From contig CAZZVQ010000009.1 of the NCBI GenBank assembly GCA_964657565.1, positions 1 through 64,000 of the forward strand: a stretch of 64,000 nt of DNA, in the 5' to 3' direction. Below, one piece after another: positions 8,610 to 16,492 of the stretch. The DNA is from JAVVHH01 sp964657565. GTDB taxonomy: Bacteria > Pseudomonadota > Alphaproteobacteria > Acetobacterales > Acetobacteraceae. A model generated the notes under the pieces. It was not told where the DNA came from. It ran no database searches and saw only the letters and a program-made list of their open reading frames with translations. Each line of letters opens with the position of its first letter. The stretch's first letter is position 1. A program made the position numbers and the translations under genes.

Positions 8610-9151
8610 GCGCCTCCGACGATTTCGCCGCGGCCGCGCAGGCGCTGACCGAGGCCATGCGAGCCACGACCTCGGATCCGCTCGACGCAATCCGGATGCT
8701 GACGGCGTTCGTGAATTCGCCCCTGCCGCCGGTGACGTCCGCCGCGCTCCAGGCGCAGGCCGCCGTCGCCGCCGTGTTCCGGCGGTCGGCCATGGCCTCG
8801 ATCGCTCTCGCCTGCGCCGATTACCAGCCTGCATCGTCGACCGAGGCCAACGCGATGATCCGGCAGATCGCGGACTTGCTCGATGCCGAGACACTCGTAG
8901 CGGCCGACACCGGGCAGGATGCCACCTACCAGGCACTGCGCGATATCCGGGCTGCTGTGGTGGCGGACTTGTCGGCTCGATCGGCATCTCTTCCAGAGCT
9001 CATCACGGCGCGCGTGCCCGGAAACTTGCCGTCCCTTGTTTTGGCCTATCGCCTCTATGGGGACGCGACGCGGGAGCCGGGTCTGGTCGCCCGAGCGAAT
9101 GTCTCGCATCCCGGCTTCATGCCGGCCTCGTTCGAAGCGCTCGCAGCATGA
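8606..9151 (+). CDS. DNA circulation protein C-terminal half (split gpN)
   Basis: A 181-residue helical protein with the C-terminal signature of Mu-type gpN: an Ala-rich bundle, then LAYRLYGDATREPGLVARANVSHPGF near the end. In full-length relatives an xxLVARNxIxHPGFxP motif closes the protein. This ATG overlaps the first half's TGA, and the 3' end overlaps the hub gene by ATGA, so the three are translated as a unit. Calling it a split gpN is inference from the motif and adjacency. Confidence 0.7.
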   Translation: MSASDDFAAAAQALTEAMRATTSDPLDAIRMLTAFVNSPLPPVTSAALQAQAAVAAVFRRSAMASIALACADYQPASSTEANAMIRQIADLLDAETLVAADTGQDATYQALRDIRAAVVADLSARSASLPELITARVPGNLPSLVLAYRLYGDATREPGLVARANVSHPGFMPASFEALAA

Positions 9152-10359
9152 GTGGTAGCAACAGCCTCGGCGGGCCACCTGACGGTGAGCTGATCTTCTC
9201 CGCTGCTGGCCAAATCTTCGCGGGTTGGACGGGAGTTTCCGTCACCCGAACATGTGAAGGCATGCCTGCGCGCTTCAACATTCGCGGGACGACGAAATTC
9301 CCTGGTGAGTTGCGGGGGCCGATTCCGCTGAACAGCCCGTGCACCATCTCAATCGGTGGTCATGTGGTTCTGACGGGCTACTTCGAGCGATATGTGCACG
9401 TCCTCAGCGCTGAGGATCACGGCGTGAGCCTGGCAGGTCGCGGTCGATGCTGCGACCTGGTCGATTGTGCCGCGCTGATCAGCAACCAGACCGCGCCGCA
9501 GACTTCGATTACGGCTCTAGCGAAGAAACTGGTGGAGCCATTCACCAAGGGCGCGATCAAGATCGTCGCGCCCGATGGCGACGGCACCGGGCAGCAATTC
9601 AGCTTCACGATCGACCTGGGCGAAACGCCCTACGAGATCATGGAGCGGATAGCCCGCTATGAGGGGCTGCTGACTTACGAAAACGAGGACGGCAACGTCG
9701 TCTTCGCCCGGGTCGGTAAGGTGAAGCACGCATCCGGCTTTGCGGAAGGCAAGAACATCCAGTCCGCCGAGTTCAGCATCTGCATGGATGCGCGCTTCTC
9801 GATCTACATTCCGCTGCTGATGAGTTCGGACACGCTCACACGCGACGGCAGCGTTGCCGGCGGCGGGAATGCTGCTGGGCCCCGCGTGACTGATCCCGGG
9901 ATCAGTCGCTACCGCCCACGGATCATCGTTAGCGAGCAGGCTAACAATGGCGTGTCCTTGGCCGAGCAGCGCGCGGTCTGGGAAATGAACCAGCGGACCG
10001 GGCGAGGATTTCGGGTGACGCTCGTGTGCGATTCTTGGCTCGACAGCGCAGGTCGGCCATGGACGCCCAATCAGACCGCGCCGCTGTCGCTACCCTCGCT
10101 CGGCGTTAACGAGCCCGGCTGGGTCATCGTCGAGGTCACCTACAACCGCGGTGGGCGGAACGGCACGACGGCGACTGTCGTCCTATGCCCGCCCGAAGCT
10201 CTCAGCATCGAGCCGAGCGCACCCAACGCGGTGCAGCAGCGGATGCTTCATCCGGGCCAGCCGTCAAATGGTGGGCCAACCGGGTCTGCGCCAGCGACAC
10301 CCGCAACGCAACCTTCCGCGCCAAACGCCGGCGATGGTGGGCGGAGAGACCGAGGATGA
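9148..10359 (+). CDS. baseplate hub protein (Mu gpP / gp44-like, late-control-D family)
   Basis: The 403-residue protein opens with a beta-rich LysM-adjacent hub fold: ISIGGHVVLTGYFERYVHVLSAEDH and SLAGRGRCCDLVDC. It continues with the helix TSITALAKKLVEPF and a DLGETPYEIMERIARYEGLL domain, all diagnostic of the Mu gpP/P2 gpD hub family. Three copies form the base of the tail tube and hold the spike. A longer upstream open frame exists, but the ATG at 9148 overlaps the preceding stop (ATGA) and gives the family start. The C-terminal 40 residues are a Pro/Ala/Thr tail. Confidence 0.87.
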   Translation: MSGSNSLGGPPDGELIFSAAGQIFAGWTGVSVTRTCEGMPARFNIRGTTKFPGELRGPIPLNSPCTISIGGHVVLTGYFERYVHVLSAEDHGVSLAGRGRCCDLVDCAALISNQTAPQTSITALAKKLVEPFTKGAIKIVAPDGDGTGQQFSFTIDLGETPYEIMERIARYEGLLTYENEDGNVVFARVGKVKHASGFAEGKNIQSAEFSICMDARFSIYIPLLMSSDTLTRDGSVAGGGNAAGPRVTDPGISRYRPRIIVSEQANNGVSLAEQRAVWEMNQRTGRGFRVTLVCDSWLDSAGRPWTPNQTAPLSLPSLGVNEPGWVIVEVTYNRGGRNGTTATVVLCPPEALSIEPSAPNAVQQRMLHPGQPSNGGPTGSAPATPATQPSAPNAGDGGRRDRG

Positions 10360-10832
10360 TCCGTGAGGCCATGCGCCGCATCCGCAATGTAATCGCCTCC
10401 GGGGTGACGACCGGGCCAGTGACCGTCGGGTTGGATAATGTGCCGCGCGTCCAGGTTCGCGTGTCTGCGATCGAGGTGCTGACGCTGCCGATCGTGGAGC
10501 AGCGCGGGGTAGCATCCGGGCTGCCAGTAGGAACTCCGGTCAGCCTTAGCTTCCTGGCAGGCGATCGCAGCAATGGATCGGTCACCGGCAGCACGGCGCC
10601 GAAAACCCGTCCGGCAGTTTTTGCGGGTGAGGATCATGCCATCTATGGCTACGGCTACACGGTGTGGATCAAGCCTGACGGCGTCCACATCACGGCGCCG
10701 GACGTGTTCATTTCAGGCGACCTGCACGTGAGCGGCGAAGTAACCGCCAAGGCTGGCTCGGGCGCATCCGTCACCCTGTCCCAGCACAAGGGGCACGATG
10801 GTGGGGGCCAGGCGCCGACGTCGGGCACATGA
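10356..10832 (+). CDS. baseplate spike protein (Mu gp45 / gpV-like)
   Basis: The 158-residue protein has an N-terminal OB-like part (MRRIRNVIASGVTTGPVTVGLDNVPRVQVRV). It ends in a short beta-helix with regular repeats (VHITAPDVFISGDLHVSGEVTAKAG), the layout of Mu gp45 membrane-piercing spikes. At the tip, where relatives carry an iron-binding HxH, this protein has H144-K-G-H147. ATGA overlaps join it to the hub gene upstream and gp46 downstream. The fold call is secure from order and repeats; metal binding is open. Confidence 0.85.
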   Translation: MIREAMRRIRNVIASGVTTGPVTVGLDNVPRVQVRVSAIEVLTLPIVEQRGVASGLPVGTPVSLSFLAGDRSNGSVTGSTAPKTRPAVFAGEDHAIYGYGYTVWIKPDGVHITAPDVFISGDLHVSGEVTAKAGSGASVTLSQHKGHDGGGQAPTSGT

Positions 10833-11269
10833 ACATCGACATCGTCTGGGACGGGACCGCTCTGCGCGGCGATCGTCAGGTCACGCCGGCCGGACGCACC
10901 TCGACCGGTAACCTCCTGCGCACCGCCGTGATCATCTCGCTGTTCACGGACCGTCGGGCCCAGCCGGACTGGATTCCGCCCGACCGGAACTCGAACGACC
11001 CGCGCGGGTGGTATTGGGACACGTTCGGGATCCTAATCGGCTCCCGCCTCTGGCAGCTCCGCCGCCGCAAGATCGCCAACCGCAACGCCCTGCTGCTCGA
11101 GGCCCGCGACATGATCCAGGAAGCGTTGCAGTGGCTGAAAGACCAAAATCTGGTGTCCGAGATCAAGATCAACGTGCAATCGGCCGGGTCGCTGCTCGCC
11201 TTCAACGTCCAGCTGGCACAGCCGATGGGTCCGCTGCCGCTGATCCGCCTGCTGTGGAGCCCGGTCTAG
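10829..11269 (+). CDS. baseplate wedge protein GP46 family
   Basis: A 146-residue protein with the gp46 family features: N-terminal DIVWDGTALRG, LRTAVIISLFTDRRA, a PRGWYWDTFG motif and a helix with LLLEARDMIQEALQWL. In Mu this is a baseplate wedge component of gp25 type, which couples baseplate to sheath. It overlaps the spike stop by 4 bases and is followed without a gap by gp47. Confidence 0.88.
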   Translation: MNIDIVWDGTALRGDRQVTPAGRTSTGNLLRTAVIISLFTDRRAQPDWIPPDRNSNDPRGWYWDTFGILIGSRLWQLRRRKIANRNALLLEARDMIQEALQWLKDQNLVSEIKINVQSAGSLLAFNVQLAQPMGPLPLIRLLWSPV

Positions 11270-12409
11270 ATGCCTTTTGCCCGCAAGACCCTAACGCAGC
11301 TGCGCGATACCGCTCTGCAGGACGTCAAGGCTGCCCGGATCTTCGACGCCACCACCGGCGCAGTGATCAACCCCGTTCTGCTCGAGTTCGATCCGCTGAC
11401 GATCGGCGCCAAGCAGATGGCGGGGCTTGCCTACGAGCAATATGGCTACCTCGACTACATCAGCCTGCAATCGACGCCGGCGACAGCGACCGACGAGGCA
11501 GCCCTTTCTTGGGGCGCGCTCGTCAAAGAGACCCCCAAGGCGGCGACACCGCACACGGGAACCGCAACGCTGCCAGGGGTGCCAGGGTCACTCGTCCCTG
11601 CCGGCACCGAGCTGTATCGCGCCGATGGCGTCAGCTACTCCACCCAGGCTGACGCCACGGTCGCAGCTGGAGCGGTCTCGGTCACCGTCAGCTACCAGGC
11701 TGATCTCGCAGGCAGCTCCGGCACGATGGTGGCTGGCGCGGCGCTGACCTTGAACGTGCCCGGCATGGCCGCAAGTGGCACGGTCACCACCGTCATCGCG
11801 CCCGGCACCGATGACGAGCTCGTAGACGACTTCAGGGATCGGTATCTCGCGCGTTTCGCCTCACCCGCGCAGGGTGGAGCGGCGTCGGACTATCTGGCCT
11901 GGGCTCTCGCGGTGCCGGGTGTCACCCGCGCCTGGTGTCTGCCCAATGGCATGGGTGCAGGCACCGTCATCGTCTACACCATGTGGGATCTCGCTCGCGC
12001 CGGGTTCCAGGGCTTCGCGCAGGGTAGCAACGGCGTAGCGGCCTCGGAGTCCCGCGACACCCCGGCAAGCGGCGATCAGCTGGTGGTGGCCGATGCGATC
12101 TACCCGCTGCGGCCGGTCACGGCTTTGGTTTATTCGGTGACCCCGGTGCCGCTACCGATCAGCTTTGCCCTTCACCCGGCGACGGCGATCGCGATCGGCA
12201 GCGCGCTCGACCTGGCTGTCCGGAGCGCCATCAGCGCGTCGCTGCTCGATTTGGCCGACCCGCTGGGAACGGTCGTCCAACTCGGCAACGTCGAGGCCAG
12301 CATCACGGCCGTGGCGGGAATGCCTCAATTCACGCTGGAGGGACCGACGCTCCCCATCACACCGGCTATCGGGCAACTGCCCGTGCTTGGGACGCTGACC
12401 TATGTCTGA
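11270..12409 (+). CDS. baseplate J / gp47 family protein
   Basis: The 379-residue protein contains the family core: LTLNVPGMAASGTV, GTDDELVDDFRDRYLARFASPAQGGAASDYLAWALAVPGVTRAW (read in short blocks at about 164-225) and VVADAIYPLRPVTALV. Proteins of this family are the wedge subunit equivalent to T4 gp6. The start directly follows the gp46 stop. The 3' end overlaps the gp48 start by 8 bases, in the conserved gp46-gp47-gp48 order. Confidence 0.9.
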   Translation: MPFARKTLTQLRDTALQDVKAARIFDATTGAVINPVLLEFDPLTIGAKQMAGLAYEQYGYLDYISLQSTPATATDEAALSWGALVKETPKAATPHTGTATLPGVPGSLVPAGTELYRADGVSYSTQADATVAAGAVSVTVSYQADLAGSSGTMVAGAALTLNVPGMAASGTVTTVIAPGTDDELVDDFRDRYLARFASPAQGGAASDYLAWALAVPGVTRAWCLPNGMGAGTVIVYTMWDLARAGFQGFAQGSNGVAASESRDTPASGDQLVVADAIYPLRPVTALVYSVTPVPLPISFALHPATAIAIGSALDLAVRSAISASLLDLADPLGTVVQLGNVEASITAVAGMPQFTLEGPTLPITPAIGQLPVLGTLTYV

Positions 12410-13082
12410 CGCCGTCCTCGCTTCCGCGGGGCTCGTCGTCGTGTCCGCCGCCGACATGGCGCGGCAGCTGTCCAACCATGGGCCCAGTGGGGATGCATGG
12501 CCGGAGGATCCTGACTCCGTCTACCAGCAGGAGCTGCTGGCGCTGGCGCCAACATTCTCGCGCCTAAACGACCGGGCGAACTATCTCGTCACAGACATGT
12601 ATCCCGGAACGAGCGTCGAGCTGCTGCCGGAATGGGAGCGCTCCGTCGGCCTGCCCGACCCATGCTCGGGGCCCGATCCGACGATTGCTCTACGGCAACT
12701 CCACGTCATCGCCCGTCTGACCTACCGAGGCGGCCAATCCGTCCCCTACTTCGTCGGCTACGCTGCTTCCCTGGGCTACGCGATCACGATCGAGGAGTTT
12801 GTTCCGGCGCGCTACGGTCGCCGCAACTACGGCAAGCCGCGGTATGGTCAGGACTGGGCCCATGCTTGGCGCGTGCACGCGCCAGGCATCGTCGTTACGC
12901 CCGCGCGATATGGCCAGCACCGGTCCGGTGAGCCCTACGCGGCGTGGCAACAGAACTCGCTGCTGTGCGAGCTCAATCGCATTAAGCCGGCCCATACGAT
13001 CCTGCAGCTCGCCTACAGCTACGCGCCCAGAGTGGCGCGGTGGGGTTATGGCGTCTGGGGTCACGACACCTGGGGCGCTTAG
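12402..13082 (+). CDS. YmfQ/DUF2313 baseplate wedge protein (Mu gp48-like)
   Basis: The 226-residue protein has the DUF2313 layout: LLALAPTFSRLNDRANYLVTDMYPGTS, LLPEWERSVGLPDPC and LGYAITIEEFVPARYG, followed by a Trp/Gly-rich C-terminus. Members close the Mu baseplate wedge and anchor fibres. The start overlaps gp47. This is the last Mu-order structural gene; fibre-type genes follow after 24 bases. Confidence 0.88.
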   Translation: MSDAVLASAGLVVVSAADMARQLSNHGPSGDAWPEDPDSVYQQELLALAPTFSRLNDRANYLVTDMYPGTSVELLPEWERSVGLPDPCSGPDPTIALRQLHVIARLTYRGGQSVPYFVGYAASLGYAITIEEFVPARYGRRNYGKPRYGQDWAHAWRVHAPGIVVTPARYGQHRSGEPYAAWQQNSLLCELNRIKPAHTILQLAYSYAPRVARWGYGVWGHDTWGA

Positions 13083-13106
13083 CCCTCGTCATTTTCGGAG
13101 ACGTCG

Positions 13107-13646
13107 ATGCATTATCAATCAGACGGCACGCAGGTCGCGGCGCGGCCGGCGCCCGGTCCTGTCAACGGCACGCCGGGCTACGTGAGCGCCGGCAATGTCG
13201 TCACTGCCCAAGTCCCAACGATCGACGATCCCGACCTGATGAACGCCATCCTCGACGAGTTGTGCGGGATCGTGCTGGCGGCCGGCGCCGCCCTGGATAA
13301 GACGAACAACGCGCAGATACTTGCCGCGCTGCGGACCCTGTTCAACGTCAAGGCGTCCTATTCCGGACCAAACAATGGGTTCATCAACTTCCCTGGAGGC
13401 ATCTACCACGAGACGTTTACGGCCAGTGTGCCCTGTGGCGGAGGAATCTATCAGACCAACTTAACCCTGCCGACCGCATTTCCGACCAACTGCCTCGACG
13501 CCACCATTTCGTTCGGCGGCAACTCGCCGCCTGGTGCAGCGGGAAGCATTTCGGTCCAGCCGTTGTCGCGGACTCAGGTCGCGGTGACAACGAACTTTCA
13601 GGCTCCGGGGCCTCTCGGCGTCGTCATCAAAGCGTTCGGGGTCTGA
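13107..13646 (+). CDS. short tail fibre protein
   Basis: The 179-residue protein begins with a baseplate-attachment-like segment common to phage fibres (MHYQSDGTQVAARPAPGPVNGTPGYV, then NAILDELCGIVLAAGAALDK and ILAALRTLF). It ends in a beta-rich tip with FPGGIYHETFTASVPCGGG. That tip resembles the gp53-like fibre tip. The position directly after gp48 supports a fibre role. Confidence 0.75.
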   Translation: MHYQSDGTQVAARPAPGPVNGTPGYVSAGNVVTAQVPTIDDPDLMNAILDELCGIVLAAGAALDKTNNAQILAALRTLFNVKASYSGPNNGFINFPGGIYHETFTASVPCGGGIYQTNLTLPTAFPTNCLDATISFGGNSPPGAAGSISVQPLSRTQVAVTTNFQAPGPLGVVIKAFGV

Positions 13647-13647
13647 C

Positions 13648-14124
13648 ATGCCGCAATATGCATATTTCGATCCGACCGCCCCCGCACCCCAACCCGTGAT
13701 CGGCTGGTTCGACACGGACAGCAGATCCTACCCGGTTATGCCGCCCGCCGCCGAGCTGCTGGCTCTCACCGCTAGCCAATGGCAGGGACGCTTGACCAAT
13801 CCGAGTGGCTGGGCGGTGCAGAATGGGGCGCTGGTGATTGCGCCGGCGGTGGTGCAGCCGGCCTCCGTGCCGCAGCAGGTGACCATGGTCCAGGGGGCGC
13901 TGGCGATGCACGCGCAACCCGGCAGCGCGCCCGGCAAGACGCTGCTGGACGACGTCGAGGCAGCGGTGGCGGCAGCAACGGACCCGCGTATTGCCATCGC
14001 GTGGTCCAAAGCCACGACGCTGGATCGGCATGGGCTGTTCGTGGTGCAGATGGCGCCCGCACTGGGGCTGACGGACGACAAGTTGGACGCGCTCTTCGTG
14101 GCCGCGGCGGAAATCAGCGTATGA
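13648..14124 (+). CDS. tail fibre-region protein of unknown function
   Basis: The 158-residue protein starts one base after the fibre stop. Its N-terminus (MPQYAYFDPTAPAPQPVIGWFDTD) and the following LTASQWQGRLTNPSGWAV are typical of small proteins encoded next to phage fibres. These are often annotated as fibre-assembly or capping factors. The C-terminal third is a helical Ala-rich segment. I do not assign a specific family. It overlaps the next gene by 4 bases (ATGA). Confidence 0.65.
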   Translation: MPQYAYFDPTAPAPQPVIGWFDTDSRSYPVMPPAAELLALTASQWQGRLTNPSGWAVQNGALVIAPAVVQPASVPQQVTMVQGALAMHAQPGSAPGKTLLDDVEAAVAAATDPRIAIAWSKATTLDRHGLFVVQMAPALGLTDDKLDALFVAAAEISV

Positions 14125-15491
14125 TCCGTATCATCCTGGCCAGCCTACTGCTCTGCGGGGTGGCGCATGCGCAGACGCCGGTTGTGCCCACGATCACGCC
14201 TGGCAACAGCATCAATCCTAGTGACTTCGCGGGGATGTCTGCGGCCAAGGTCGATACGCTCAACGGCACGTTGGCCAGCCCCACGATACTCGGCGGCGCC
14301 ACCATCAACGGGCCGCTGACCTGGCTCAACCCGTCGCCACAGCAAAATACGACCTACGCCACAGGCGGGCTCACCAACGGCGTGCTCATCGGCGCGGGCG
14401 GCAACACGATCTCCTACTGCCCCATCTTCGCGTGCGTAACGTCGCCAACCGCGGACCACCAACGCGCGGCTATGCTGCTTTGGGGCAGCACGGGCGTAGA
14501 CAATCAAGCCGAAGAAAATTTGTTCGCGCTCGAATTTATTATAAATGATGGCGCGTTCAAGACTTGGTCACCTGGCACACACTATTCGGTTGGGGACAAC
14601 CTCGCGGTTTTTGCCACCAACTCTGGATACCGAGCTGTAACGGATGGTATATCCGCCAGCAGCGGCAGCGGTCCGGTTGGAAAAGGCAGCGCCATTACAG
14701 ATGGCACGGTCGTATGGCAGTGGATCAACGACAGCACACTGTTCGCGAAGGTTGGCGCCTACGAGGAAATTGTAGTCAACGGTCCTAGCCCGGGCCATGC
14801 GGGCGCGGGGCAATCATGGGGTCGCGCCGTCAACTTCGGCCTCCAGCCTGGCGCGGTGCCATCAAACGATGTCGCTCATGAAATAGATGCTAGCAACAAC
14901 AGTGGTACTAATTGCACCCCTGGCACAAACTGCGTTGCGATGGCTATTTTGATGGGCGGGACAAACTATAGCACTTCAGCGCTCTCGATTAGCCGCAGTG
15001 CGGTAATCCCAACATCCTACAACCCGGCGATCTTCGGCATTAATATTGCGGACCATGTGGCGATCCAGGCTGCAATTGAGGTCGATGACATCGGGTCGCA
15101 ATACGGCCTCGCTTTCGGAAAATTCCTGACCAACTCCACGCACACGGTCGCGACGATCGCCGACGCTTCCGCTAGCCCGACCAGTATTGCAATTTCCGGA
15201 GTGCACTCGTCTCAGGTATTAGCAGACGCCTCGACTTCACCAGCGATGTTCAACGCCACGGGGACCTATTCCCTGGCGGCCCTGCGGTTTACGGACGCAA
15301 ACACTCCCAATGCAATGCTCATGAAGGCAGACATGAAGGTTTGCTTCAACGATACGGACGCTTGCCTATCCTATAGTTCGGCTTCTCACAAGCTAGTCTA
15401 CACGGTTGGTGGCGCTACTGCGCAGTTTAGTGTTTCCGACACTGGCGCGGGAGTGCTTCGCAGCACTCTTACCCAAAATGGATCACCGTAA
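14121..15491 (+). CDS. signal-peptide-bearing fibre-like phage protein
   Basis: The 456-residue protein starts at ATG 14121 inside the previous stop. It opens with a clear Sec signal peptide (MIRIILASLLLCGVAHAQT, likely cut after AHA). The mature part is beta-rich and Gly/Ser/Thr/Asn-rich. It includes a module with HYSVGDNLAVF and ITDGTVVWQWI, a pattern seen in phage fibre and adhesin repeats. Codon use is slightly less GC-rich in the middle (about 14500-15250), hinting at separate acquisition. A virion protein would not normally be exported, so this may act in the lysogen's envelope or be a repurposed adhesin. Confidence 0.7.
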   Translation: MIRIILASLLLCGVAHAQTPVVPTITPGNSINPSDFAGMSAAKVDTLNGTLASPTILGGATINGPLTWLNPSPQQNTTYATGGLTNGVLIGAGGNTISYCPIFACVTSPTADHQRAAMLLWGSTGVDNQAEENLFALEFIINDGAFKTWSPGTHYSVGDNLAVFATNSGYRAVTDGISASSGSGPVGKGSAITDGTVVWQWINDSTLFAKVGAYEEIVVNGPSPGHAGAGQSWGRAVNFGLQPGAVPSNDVAHEIDASNNSGTNCTPGTNCVAMAILMGGTNYSTSALSISRSAVIPTSYNPAIFGINIADHVAIQAAIEVDDIGSQYGLAFGKFLTNSTHTVATIADASASPTSIAISGVHSSQVLADASTSPAMFNATGTYSLAALRFTDANTPNAMLMKADMKVCFNDTDACLSYSSASHKLVYTVGGATAQFSVSDTGAGVLRSTLTQNGSP

Positions 15492-15510
15492 TAGGGAAGG
15501 ATTACTCACG

Positions 15511-15591
15511 ATGTCTTTGTCAGTCGCAACGTGCTTCGCAGTGATGATCGAGCTTTCAAGTTTTGTCCTGCCGCAGGATTGTGCGAAGTGA
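15511..15591 (+). CDS. possible 26-residue small protein
   Basis: The frame from ATG 15511 encodes 26 residues, mostly hydrophobic (MSLSVATCFAVMIEL onward). An AAGGA lies 8 bases upstream. Its TGA overlaps the GTG start of the next gene (GTGA), so it may serve as a translational leader for the secreted protein downstream. No homologue is recognised and the evidence is only the ribosome site plus the overlap. Confidence 0.3.
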   Translation: MSLSVATCFAVMIELSSFVLPQDCAK

Positions 15592-15965
15592 AGCGGGCTC
15601 TCCTAGTCTGCCTGCTCTTGGGAGTCGTCCCCGCCCAAGCCCAACAGCCGTCCACGCCGGCACCTGTCCCCGCGCCGCTGACACCTATCCCCGCGCCGCC
15701 CTCGCCGCCCCACGAACTGCAAGCTACCGGACAAATGCTACGAGAGGCGCAAGCGCGGGAGTTCATGGCGCTTGATCGCGCTATCCAGGCGGAGGGGAGA
15801 GCGGCTAGAGCGGAACAGGCTCTTGCGGCGGCTAAAGCGGGGGACCAGCCAAGTGCCACCACTCCGGACGGTGCAAAAGTGCCTGCGCCTGAAAGCGCGC
15901 GGAGTCCTACCGCCGCCCCGGCCGGCAGTCCTATGCCAGAGCCTACCCCCTCTACAGCGAAATAG
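15588..15965 (+). CDS. secreted Pro/Ala-rich small phage protein
   Basis: The 125-residue product is best started at GTG 15588, which gives a textbook signal peptide (VKRALLVCLLLGVVPAQAQ). A Pro-rich linker follows (about 22-42), then a helical, probably coiled-coil part (MLREAQAREFMALDRAIQAEGRAARAEQAL), then a second low-complexity Ala/Pro tail. The size and plan recall outer-membrane-directed spanin or coiled-coil periplasmic proteins, but there is no lipobox. Function unknown. It is followed after 8 bases by the fibre adaptor gene. Confidence 0.6.
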   Translation: MKRALLVCLLLGVVPAQAQQPSTPAPVPAPLTPIPAPPSPPHELQATGQMLREAQAREFMALDRAIQAEGRAARAEQALAAAKAGDQPSATTPDGAKVPAPESARSPTAAPAGSPMPEPTPSTAK

Positions 15966-15973
15966 GAGTTGAC

Positions 15974-16483
15974 GTGGTCGCCGCGCGCACCGTCACGCTC
16001 CCGGTCAATCCGGGCGCGAGCTGGGACGATTTCGCATGGGACCCTAAATACCCCGGCGACGTGCTCGACTACCAGCTCGACGCGACCGAATGGCTGGATG
16101 ACGCTGGACAGGTAATCGCGAGCGCGACCGCTGCCCTCAGCCCCGGTTTGGTGGCCCTGGGCAGCGATTTCGTGCTGACCGGCAACGCTCAGACGGGTTT
16201 CGTCCTGCGGTTGTCCGGGGGCCTGCCGCTGACGATCGCGCAGATCGCAATCACCCTGACCCTCGACGACGGCCGGCTGGTCAACATCCTGGTGGCGCTC
16301 CCGATTCGCGCCGGGCTGCCGTCGGGACTGCTGCCATACGTTCCACCGGGCGCTCGTCTCAGCGTCGGTGGAACGGTCATTACGATCGGCAGCGTGCCGA
16401 TCGTGGTGCCCGGCTCCGATAGCGACGACGTCTCGGTAGGCGGTCTGCCCATCGCGATCTTCGGAAAATCAATCATCATCTGA
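15974..16483 (+). CDS. phage fibre-tail adaptor-like protein
   Basis: The 169-residue protein starts at GTG 15974 behind AGGAG (5-base spacing). Its first half has the pattern DPKYPGDVLDYQLDATEWLDD, VIASATAALSPGL and VLRLSGG. It matches my memory of small phage proteins annotated as fibre-tail adaptors, which share a DPDxxLDYxxDWxxWL opening. The C-terminal part is a beta-rich Gly/Val/Ile segment. It sits immediately before the Ig-domain appendage gene, which suits an adaptor role. Confidence 0.6.
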   Translation: MVAARTVTLPVNPGASWDDFAWDPKYPGDVLDYQLDATEWLDDAGQVIASATAALSPGLVALGSDFVLTGNAQTGFVLRLSGGLPLTIAQIAITLTLDDGRLVNILVALPIRAGLPSGLLPYVPPGARLSVGGTVITIGSVPIVVPGSDSDDVSVGGLPIAIFGKSIII

Positions 16484-16492
16484 GGGTGCCGC

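Noticed and set aside
8545..9147. N-terminal extension of the baseplate hub gene
   Set aside because: It is an alternate frame of the split gpN gene with Arg/Gly-rich composition; the ATGA start at 9148 fits the family.
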